Positions 13,237 through 18,126 of a DNA stretch of 18,126 nt are shown piece by piece (within the stretch, counting starts at the first letter, position 1; every line of letters begins with the position of its first letter). The translations under genes were made by a program, and so were the position numbers. The stretch is from NCBI GenBank assembly GCA_021796315.1, contig JAJYOH010000051.1, positions 1 to 18,126 of the forward strand, read 5' to 3'. The notes under the pieces are model-generated. The model ran no database searches, was not told the DNA's origin, and saw only the letters and a list, made by a program, of their open reading frames with translations. This DNA is from Chloroflexota bacterium (GTDB lineage Bacteria > Chloroflexota > Anaerolineae > Anaerolineales > Villigracilaceae).

Positions 13237-14874
13237 TTATCCGCGCAGTTTCACGCGCCCACGAGCAGGGTTGATAACAACCACATCTTTTAATTTCACT
13301 TCATCCTTGATCCGCACTCGACCGCGGGCAGTTGATATTCCAGTAATCTGTGTTTGGTCGAAATGACGAAAATGCAGCGCTTCAGGCAAATCTCCTGTCA
13401 GTTCATAAAAACGATACTGGACTCCGTTATGGCAGCGTATGATGTGCAAAGGAGGCACGCCAACACTGGCAAGCGTGCGATGCAAAAATTTCTCTTCGCC
13501 GGAAATGAGATGCGTCAGAGTCACTTCACGCAACACGCCGCAAGTTGGACAATGACCAGCGTCAAAGCTGACCTCGGTTAGTGGCCGCAAGACTTGCTCC
13601 ACAGTATGGCAGTTCGGGCACTCGAGAGAAGTGATCAGCTCCTGATCAAGCTCGATCATGGCGTCCGGCCCGAGGTCCGCGCGTGCGATGCGTAATAAAT
13701 CCGCAAGTGTGGTTCGTTCTGCGCGCGCCGGCAATTCCGTGATTTCGCCATAAGTCCAGTGACTCTCGCAATCTTCACGAGCTACATAGGCCGTCGTGTG
13801 CATCTCATTGACCAGACCGTTATAGTGAACTACTTTGCCAGCCTCGACCGGCAAACCATTGATGAGCTTCAGCGCTTCCTGCGATTGAATCCCGCCGATG
13901 ATCGAAGCGATGGTTGGCGTGGTCGGAACTTTTCCAAGCAAAATATTTTGGCGGGCAAGCAACGGGCATGAATAACGAAGCGAAAGATCGCGCAAAGCCT
14001 GTTCGGTCAGAGTGCATTCATAACATGCGCCCTGCCCCGGCACGAAGACACGCGCCAGACCAAGTAGTTCCTGAATGGCTCCATCCACCCAGGGCTTATT
14101 CACCCAATAACAAAAGCGGTTGACCGCCAGGCGAGCCTCGCGATTATCGAGACAACCGATCACAACATCCATGCGGCGAAAAATACCCAGACCCAATTGC
14201 GTGGTCACGTCCCCGTTCAGATATTGAACATGTATATCCGGGTTGATCGATTTCGCCCGTGCCGCGGCAATCTCCGCTTTACTTCGGCTGTTATCGGATT
14301 CGCGGAACAACACCGAGCGGCTCAAATTCGCCGCTTCAACTTTATCAAAATCCACGATGAACAAATTGCCAATGCCCATCAGGGCCAGGTTCTTGATAAC
14401 TTCATTGCCCAGCGCTCCCGCCCCAACGACCAGCACCCTGGCATTCTGGACTTTTTCGCGCTCCCACCACGAAATAAACTCAAAAGTTCCGCCTCGATCT
14501 TTTTTCAAATTTGGGATGTGGATGGGTTTATCGGGAGCGATGGGCACGCGCAACGGTCCGGTTGGCGGCTCGTTCGTTGCCGGACGAGAAGCGGATTGCG
14601 CTGTCCCAGCCATTTCCTTCGCCTGGGTCATGTTCGATTCGTCGATTGCGCGCGCGAACCAACCCACATGTGGGCGCGACTCGATCAAATTATTTTCTTC
14701 AAGGCTTTTAAGCGCCTCACGCAGCGTGGATCGGCTGATCCTCAATTGACTCATCAATTCACGTTCTGGCGGCAACTGGGTTCCAGGAGGCAGGCTGCCA
14801 TCTAAAATGGATGCCACCAACTTACCGGCGGTTGTTTGCGCGAGCGATTTATGGGAAATCGGTTGAATTTTCAT
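13237..14874 (-). CDS. E1-like activating enzyme fused to an N-terminal GntR-type DNA-binding domain
   Basis: A 545-residue protein. Residues 6-75 are a winged HTH of the GntR/FadR type (LDGSLPPGTQLPPERELMSQ, RISRSTLREALKSLEENNLI). A disordered linker (76-130) follows. Residues 140-340 are an E1/ThiF domain: nucleotide loop G151-A-G-A-L-G156, D175, D177, NLSR 183-186, K199, D243, zinc pair C284/C287, catalytic cysteine candidate C303 (RYSCPL) placed as in eukaryotic UBA3, and the helix TIASIIGGIQSQEALKLING. A zinc ribbon (C419, C422, C442, C445) and a tail with two ARGRV motifs complete it. E1s adenylate the Ubl C-terminus and form a thioester. First gene of the operon, with AGGA before the ATG; an operator for its own HTH class lies at 14892-14902. 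The GntR fusion is unusual. Confidence 0.93.
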   Translation of the reverse strand: MKIQPISHKSLAQTTAGKLVASILDGSLPPGTQLPPERELMSQLRISRSTLREALKSLEENNLIESRPHVGWFARAIDESNMTQAKEMAGTAQSASRPATNEPPTGPLRVPIAPDKPIHIPNLKKDRGGTFEFISWWEREKVQNARVLVVGAGALGNEVIKNLALMGIGNLFIVDFDKVEAANLSRSVLFRESDNSRSKAEIAAARAKSINPDIHVQYLNGDVTTQLGLGIFRRMDVVIGCLDNREARLAVNRFCYWVNKPWVDGAIQELLGLARVFVPGQGACYECTLTEQALRDLSLRYSCPLLARQNILLGKVPTTPTIASIIGGIQSQEALKLINGLPVEAGKVVHYNGLVNEMHTTAYVAREDCESHWTYGEITELPARAERTTLADLLRIARADLGPDAMIELDQELITSLECPNCHTVEQVLRPLTEVSFDAGHCPTCGVLREVTLTHLISGEEKFLHRTLASVGVPPLHIIRCHNGVQYRFYELTGDLPEALHFRHFDQTQITGISTARGRVRIKDEVKLKDVVVINPARGRVKLRG

Positions 14875-14891
14875 AGTTTCCTGTGGTATGG

Positions 14892-14902
14892 TGGTCAGAC
14901 CA
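14892..14902. promoter_or_regulatory. FadR/GntR-type operator TGGTCAGACCA
   Basis: Perfect 5+1+5 palindrome that fits the FadR-subfamily pattern TNGTNNNACNA. It lies about +5 to +15 relative to the predicted transcription start of the ubiquitin-like operon, 17 bp before the E1 start codon. The E1 carries a GntR/FadR-type winged HTH, so autorepression is the simplest reading (inference). Confidence 0.7.
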
Positions 14903-14913
14903 TAGATATAAGC

Positions 14914-14942
14914 AGTATATAGAGTTTGTCCCCCAGAGTCAA
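14914..14942 (-). promoter_or_regulatory. Sigma-70 promoter of the ubiquitin-like operon
   Basis: Read on the minus strand: -35 TTGACT (14937-14942), 17-bp spacer, -10 TATACT (14914-14919). The predicted start near 14907 leaves a leader of about 33 nt that contains the palindrome at 14892-14902. Confidence 0.75.
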
Positions 14943-15007
14943 TAGCTTGGAATAGGAAAAAGGTACTACTCCCTTTTCAGTATCCAACTTGAAAATTCAC
15001 CAGAAAC

Positions 15008-15049
15008 CAAATAAAAAAGACGACTCTTGCGAGTCGTCTTTTTTATTTG
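15008..15049. terminator. Terminator after rplL
   Basis: Perfect 19-bp stem: arm 15008-15026 (C, AAATAAAAAA, GACGACTC), loop TTGC, arm 15031-15049. A- and T-tracts on both sides make it effective in both directions. It separates the ribosomal protein operon from the ubiquitin-like operon that follows on the same strand. Confidence 0.92.
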
Positions 15050-15059
15050 AAGTGTGGAA

Positions 15060-15440
15060 TTACTTGACTTCGACAGAAGCGCCGGCTTCTTCAAGCTTCT
15101 TCTTGGCATCCATCGCGGCATCCTTGCCAACAGCGGACAGAACTTTTCCGCCAGCGGTTTCAGCCAAAGCTTTCGCTTCGCCGAGGCCGAGGCTGGTCAA
15201 TTGACGGACGACCTTGATAACGTCAATCTTCTTGGCGCCGGCATCCTTGATGATCACATCGAACTCGGTCTTTTCTTCGACGGGTTCAGCAGCGGCAGCG
15301 CCGCCAGCGGCAGCGGCCACCGCGACCGGGGCAGCAGCGGAAACGCCCCACTTTTCTTCGAGGGCCTTCACAAGTTCAGCGGCTTCGAGCACTGAAAGCG
15401 TGCTCAATTCTTCAACTAATTTTTCGAGATTTGCAGTCAT
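15060..15440 (-). CDS. rplL: 50S ribosomal protein L7/L12
   Basis: A 126-residue L7/L12, full length. The N-terminal dimerisation helices ([20 protein letters not shown]) are followed by an Ala/Gly-rich hinge (35-52). The C-terminal factor-binding domain has [34 protein letters not shown] and a C-terminal [11 protein letters not shown]7/L12 dimers form the ribosomal stalk on L10 and recruit translation GTPases. The start has AAGGAG upstream. It lies 75 bp after rplJ, with which it would be co-transcribed, and the transcript ends at the perfect hairpin downstream. In many bacteria rpoB and rpoC come next, but not here. Confidence 0.98.
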   Translation of the reverse strand: MTANLEKLVEELSTLSVLEAAELVKALEEKWGVSAAAPVAVAAAAGGAAAAEPVEEKTEFDVIIKDAGAKKIDVIKVVRQLTSLGLGEAKALAETAGGKVLSAVGKDAAMDAKKKLEEAGASVEVK

Positions 15441-15515
15441 TGTATAGAAACTCCTTGCTTTCCTAGTTAATTTTTTATTTGATAGTTATCTTTACTGCGA
15501 CCCAGTCGCATAAAC

Positions 15516-16046
15516 TTATGCCGCGGCCTGAGCCTTCTCTGAATATGCACGGAAGACGGATGCCAGCGAGCGGGCCGGTTCGGCAATTGTGCGAACGAGC
15601 TTGCCAGCCGGAGCTTGCAAGACGCCCAGCAATTGGGCACGGACAACCGGCAGTGGCGGAAGATCAGCCAACGCCTTGACCTGGGCTGTGTTCAATGCCT
15701 GGCCAGACAGGAAGCCGCCCTTGATTTTGACGAACTCCATGCCTTTGGTCGCGTCTGAGAGCGCCTTGGCGGTCGAGGCCGGATCTGTAAATGCAAACGA
15801 AACGGCGGTGGACTTGGCGAGAGATTCCTCGGACAGGGTCATGCCATGGTCTGCAAACGCGCGGCGCGCCAGGGTATTTTTGACAACGTGAAATTCTCCG
15901 CCTGATTCGCGGACCTTTGCGCGGATATTATCCATATCCTTCATCTTCGCCCCCGTGTACTCCACGAGGATGACTGCCTGACTGCGCTTCAACCAGTCCT
16001 GATAGATCGCAAGGACTTCATCTTTGCGCTGTTTAGTAAGAGCCAA
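15516..16046 (-). CDS. rplJ: 50S ribosomal protein L10
   Basis: A 176-residue L10, the normal size. It holds the rRNA-binding N-terminal domain (AVILVEYTGAKMKDMDNIRA, FHVVKNTLARRAF) and the C-terminal helix that carries L7/L12 dimers. L10 anchors the stalk to 23S rRNA and, with L12, binds its own leader as an autorepressor. The start is a TTG codon at 16044-16046, chosen because the strong Shine-Dalgarno AAAGGAGGTGA lies 8-10 nt before it and because the family starts at MALTKQRK-like residues. No ATG is available there. The leader upstream contains an attenuator hairpin and an antiterminator partner. Confidence 0.97.
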   Translation of the reverse strand: MALTKQRKDEVLAIYQDWLKRSQAVILVEYTGAKMKDMDNIRAKVRESGGEFHVVKNTLARRAFADHGMTLSEESLAKSTAVSFAFTDPASTAKALSDATKGMEFVKIKGGFLSGQALNTAQVKALADLPPLPVVRAQLLGVLQAPAGKLVRTIAEPARSLASVFRAYSEKAQAAA

Positions 16047-16262
16047 TGTGTATTCACCTCCTTTCGATTAAAAAGTCTTTGCCATTTCCAGGCAAAGACT
16101 TTTAAGCCCCACGAAGGGAATCAACCCGCTTAGGTTGAAATTTGCTTTTAGTCTCCACCTGGGCAGGAAATTAAGTCCTGAGCAAAACGTCTGCTCGAAG
16201 GACACCCGCCGTCATCAGCGAAGCGACCCAATGGGTCGGCGAAATGGCTTACTATTAGGTAA
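16047..16262 (-). promoter_or_regulatory. L10 leader with transcription attenuator
   Basis: The gap between rplA and rplJ can fold into alternative structures (minus-strand RNA). Closest to rplJ is a 13-bp hairpin with a U-tract (arms 16071-16083 and 16091-16103), an intrinsic terminator directly before the Shine-Dalgarno. Upstream, 16150-16162 (CCAGG-TGG-AGACT) can pair with 16088-16100, the promoter-side half of that terminator (AGTCT-TTG-CCTGG), to form an antiterminator. Further hairpins (TCAACC/GGTTGA at 16121-16138; GAGCA/TGCTC with flanking GTCC/GGAC near 16167-16203; CGACCCA/TGGGTCG at 16224-16238) precede it. This matches the known logic of the Gram-positive-type L10(L12) leader; the protein-binding site itself is inferred. 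Confidence 0.75.
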
Positions 16263-16301
16263 CGAGTATTCGCCCTGAGCTTATCGAAGGGTTTCTACTC
16301 G
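16263..16301 (-). repeat. Inverted repeat with a dispersed TTCGA..GCTCAGG unit after rplA
   Basis: CGAGTA (16263-16268) and TACTCG (16296-16301) form outer arms that overlap the rplA stop codon. Between them lies a dispersed repeat unit (16271-16291) with CCCT/AGGG ends, sharing the core of the copy at 4926-4946. The unit may have inserted at the gene end, or the hairpin may protect or define the rplA mRNA 3' end. There is no U-tract, so it is not a classical terminator. Confidence 0.5.
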
Positions 16302-17014
16302 GAAGCCTCCACAGAAAGGGCCGCGCCAGTATCGACCTTGATCCCCGGCCCCATCGTAGCATTGACAACGATACGCTTGATATATAAACCCTTAGCGCCC
16401 GACGGGCGAGCCTTGTTGATCGCATCCATCAAAGCCGCAAAGTTTTCATACAGTTTTTTTGCATCAAAGGAGGCCTTGCCAATCACGACATGAATATTCG
16501 CCGTCTTATCCAGGCGGAATTCAACGCGACCAGCCTTGGCTTCATTAATGGCACGCGCCATATCCTGCGGCGGGACAACGGTACCAGCCTTCGGATTCGG
16601 CATCAAACCGCGAGGTCCGAGCACGCGACCGAGACGACCGACCTTGCCCATCATGTCGGGCGTGGCAATCGCCACATCGAAATCCGTCATGCCGCCTTCG
16701 ATCTTCTTCAAAGTCTCATCATCATCAGCAACGAGATCAGCGCCGGATGCACGTGCCGCAGCAGCGCCTTCGCCGGATGCAAAAACCAACACGCGGACGG
16801 TTTTGCCCAGTCCATGCGGAAGAACAACTACATCACGAACCTGCTGATCAGCCTGACGTGGGTCAAGCGCCGTGCGCATGTGGACTTCAACGCTCGCATC
16901 AAATTTCGTATACGCCGTATCCTTGGCAAGAGCCATCGCTTCCTGCGGCATATAATTCTTTTCGAGATCCACTTTGGCCAAAGCGGCCCTATATTTCTTT
17001 CCTTGTTTAGGCAT
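16295..17014 (-). CDS. rplA: 50S ribosomal protein L1
   Basis: A 239-residue L1, the usual length. Recognisable blocks are [37 protein letters not shown], the signature [18 protein letters not shown], and [20 protein letters not shown] near the end. L1 forms the mobile L1 stalk of the large subunit and is known in other bacteria to repress translation of its own operon by binding an mRNA copy of its rRNA site. Such mimic structures are seen directly before this gene and before rplK. The ATG at 17012-17014 has GGAGG 6 nt upstream. Start and length agree with the family. Confidence 0.98.
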   Translation of the reverse strand: MPKQGKKYRAALAKVDLEKNYMPQEAMALAKDTAYTKFDASVEVHMRTALDPRQADQQVRDVVVLPHGLGKTVRVLVFASGEGAAAARASGADLVADDDETLKKIEGGMTDFDVAIATPDMMGKVGRLGRVLGPRGLMPNPKAGTVVPPQDMARAINEAKAGRVEFRLDKTANIHVVIGKASFDAKKLYENFAALMDAINKARPSGAKGLYIKRIVVNATMGPGIKVDTGAALSVEASE

Positions 17015-17024
17015 ATTATCCTCC

Positions 17025-17055
17025 GTGGTGCAAGCGGGCCTGGTGACCCTCCCAC
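17025..17055 (-). promoter_or_regulatory. L1-binding-site mimic before rplA
   Basis: Minus-strand RNA reads GUGG-GA-GGGUC-ACCA-GGCCC-GCUUGCA-CCAC. GUGG pairs with CCAC and GGGUC with GGCCC, leaving an asymmetric GA / GCUUGCA internal loop. This is the layout of the L1 site in 23S rRNA (GUGG-GA-GGCU...AGCC-...-CCAC, from memory). The structure abuts the rplA Shine-Dalgarno, so L1 binding would block ribosome access. Confidence 0.75.
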
Positions 17056-17058
17056 AAA

Positions 17059-17484
17059 TTATTCTACAATCGTGATACCCATCGAACGGGCTGTACCTTC
17101 GATTTGCTTCATCGCGCCATCGAGATCGATCGCGTTCAAGTCTTTCATCTTCAACTCCGCGATCTCACGGACTTGTTTGCGCGTCACCTTGCCGACCTTA
17201 TCCTTGTTCGGCACGCCCGAGCCTTTTGCCACGCCTGCCGCCTTACGGATCAGAACTGCAGCGGGAGATGTCTTGAGAACAAAAGTGAACGAACCATCGG
17301 TATAAACAGTGATCTCTGCAGGAAGTACTTCGCCCGGACGATTGGATGTGCGCGCGTTATATTCCTTGCAGAAAGCCATGATGTTGATACCATGACCAGC
17401 CAAAGCCGGACCAACTGGAGGCGCCGGGTTGGCCTTTCCAGCCTCAAGCTGGAGACGAACGATTGCCTTAAACTTCTTTGCCAT
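17059..17484 (-). CDS. rplK: 50S ribosomal protein L11
   Basis: A 141-residue L11 of standard length. Typical segments are the N-terminal [60 protein letters not shown] and the C-terminal rRNA-binding domain ending in [17 protein letters not shown]11 binds the GTPase-associated region of 23S rRNA and takes part in stringent-response signalling through RelA. The start has AAGGAG upstream. It follows nusG by about 116 bp, and an L1-type regulatory structure lies in that gap. Confidence 0.98.
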   Translation of the reverse strand: MAKKFKAIVRLQLEAGKANPAPPVGPALAGHGINIMAFCKEYNARTSNRPGEVLPAEITVYTDGSFTFVLKTSPAAVLIRKAAGVAKGSGVPNKDKVGKVTRKQVREIAELKMKDLNAIDLDGAMKQIEGTARSMGITIVE

Positions 17485-17526
17485 TCTATATACTCCTTTG
17501 CCTGCACCTGGGACGCAGGTACAGGT

Positions 17527-17561
17527 GTGGTTTTAGCGGGCGATTAGGGACGCCCTCCCAC
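17527..17561 (-). promoter_or_regulatory. L1-binding-site mimic before rplK
   Basis: Minus-strand RNA reads GUGG-GA-GGGCG, an 8-nt loop, CGCCC-GCUAAAA-CCAC. It has the same plan as the structure before rplA: 4-bp outer helix, GA opposite a 7-nt GCU...A loop, 5-bp inner helix. It lies in the nusG-rplK gap, 43 nt before the rplK start, consistent with autogenous control of the L11 operon by L1. Confidence 0.75.
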
Positions 17562-17600
17562 TCAACGTTGATTGTACTCAACGTAAGTTACAAATTATTA

Positions 17601-18126
17601 TTAGGCCTTCTCAACTTGCAAAAAGTCCAATTCAACAGGCGTTTCGCGCCCGAAGAACGACACCATCACGCGCACCTTCGTGCGCTCCATATCGATCTCG
17701 GAAACCGTGCCACGGAAGTCATTGAACGGCCCATCCACAATACGAACACGCTCGCCAACTTTGAAGGTTACCTTCACGGTCGGCGCATCAGCTTCCATGC
17801 GCTTGACGATCTGCGAAACTTCTTCAGGGCGCAACGGTGTAGGCAAATTACCCATTCCGACGAACCCCGTCACGCCCGGCGTATTGCGCACCACATACCA
17901 CGACTCTTCGCTCAGGATCAAATTCACCAAAACATAGCCAGGAAAAATATGGCGCTCAACCGTGCGGCGCTTGCCATCCCGCACTTCGATCTCTTCCTGC
18001 GTCGGGATGACGACATCAAAAATCCTGTCCTTCATTCCCATCGTCTCGATGCGCTGCTCGAGATTATGTCGAACCTTGTTTTCATATCCCGAATAACAAT
18101 GGATCACGAACCAGGCCGGTTCGGTG
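17601..18126 (-). CDS. nusG: Transcription termination/antitermination factor NusG (5' end outside window)
   Basis: The frame is open to the window edge and encodes 174 residues ending in VELDFLQVEKA. It holds the NGN domain (AWFVIHCYSGYENKVRHNLE, ERHIFPGYVLVNL, RNTPGVTGFVG) and a C-terminal KOW domain (KVGERVRIVDGPFNDFRGTV). NusG binds the RNA polymerase clamp and links it to Rho or the ribosome. Because NusG proteins normally start a few residues before WFVIH, only the very N-terminus is missing; the GTG at 18107 is internal, not the start. It is followed by rplK, the usual nusG-rplKAJL order. TAA stop at 17601-17603. Confidence 0.97.
   Translation of the reverse strand, partial: TEPAWFVIHCYSGYENKVRHNLEQRIETMGMKDRIFDVVIPTQEEIEVRDGKRRTVERHIFPGYVLVNLILSEESWYVVRNTPGVTGFVGMGNLPTPLRPEEVSQIVKRMEADAPTVKVTFKVGERVRIVDGPFNDFRGTVSEIDMERTKVRVMVSFFGRETPVELDFLQVEKA

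Noticed and set aside
13237..13260. E1 C-terminal KLRG read as a ubiquitin-like tail
   Set aside because: It resembles the LRGG end of ubiquitin, but there is no beta-grasp domain before it and only one Gly; it is better seen as part of the repeated ARGRV motif.
14197..14805. Plus-strand open frame antisense to the E1 gene
   Set aside because: The minus-strand E1 and GntR motifs are continuous across the region; the shadow frame has no motif or Shine-Dalgarno.
16490..17305. Long plus-strand open frame antisense to rplA and rplK
   Set aside because: It is a shadow of two highly conserved ribosomal protein genes; its product resembles no family I know.

Overview
The window looks like a chromosomal segment of a bacterium, most likely Chloroflexota, class Anaerolineae. 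This is an inference from gene content: a DUF2089/DUF4097/SHOCT-like cluster, a LexA box of the GAAC-N4-GTTC type, dispersed short TTCGA..GCTCAGG repeats and a bacterial ubiquitin-like gene set. No rRNA or tRNA is present to settle it. Genes are tightly packed, mostly on the minus strand, and separated by clear intrinsic terminators.

Layout from left to right. Positions 1-1250 (+ strand) hold the tail of an unidentified gene, a 24-residue cysteine-rich micropeptide with a near-perfect Shine-Dalgarno sequence, a strong terminator, and a DegV-family fatty-acid-binding protein. Positions 1250-6235 (- strand) form one probable operon. It starts with a DUF2089 zinc-ribbon/HTH regulator and continues with a DUF4097-like protein, two related SHOCT-like proteins (one with two membrane helices) and two MFS exporters. 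It is read from a consensus promoter at 6324-6351 that is overlapped by inverted repeats. Positions 6382-8255 (+ strand) hold a CorA-type divalent cation channel and lexA with its own SOS box.

Positions 8308-14874 (- strand) are the centrepiece: a compact seven-gene operon encoding what appears to be a complete eukaryote-like ubiquitin-type conjugation system. In transcription order the genes are an E1-like activating enzyme fused to an N-terminal GntR/FadR-type DNA-binding domain, a four-helix membrane protein with a C-terminal RING-like zinc finger (candidate E3), an E2 with an N-terminal ubiquitin-like domain, a free ubiquitin-like protein, a JAMM metalloprotease (candidate deconjugase), a membrane FHA protein and a secreted/membrane VWA protein. 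The promoter has TTGACT-17-TATACT elements, and just downstream lies TGGTCAGACCA, a FadR-type operator. This suggests that the E1 enzyme represses its own operon.

Positions 15060-18126 (- strand) hold nusG (5'-truncated by the window edge), rplK, rplA, rplJ and rplL. They carry two copies of a structure that mimics the 23S rRNA binding site of L1, before rplK and before rplA, and an attenuator-type L10 leader before rplJ. A perfect 19-bp-stem terminator after rplL separates this cluster from the ubiquitin-like operon; rpoBC does not follow rplL here.

How the parts may work together (inference): the GntR-E1 would activate the ubiquitin-like protein and pass it to the E2. The membrane RING protein would direct conjugation at the cytoplasmic face of the membrane, and the JAMM protease would remove the modifier or process the Ubl-E2 fusion. 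The FHA and VWA membrane proteins would link the system to phosphorylation and extracytoplasmic signals. A short ARGRV(K/R) motif shared by the C-terminal tails of the E1 and the VWA protein may be an internal recognition tag.
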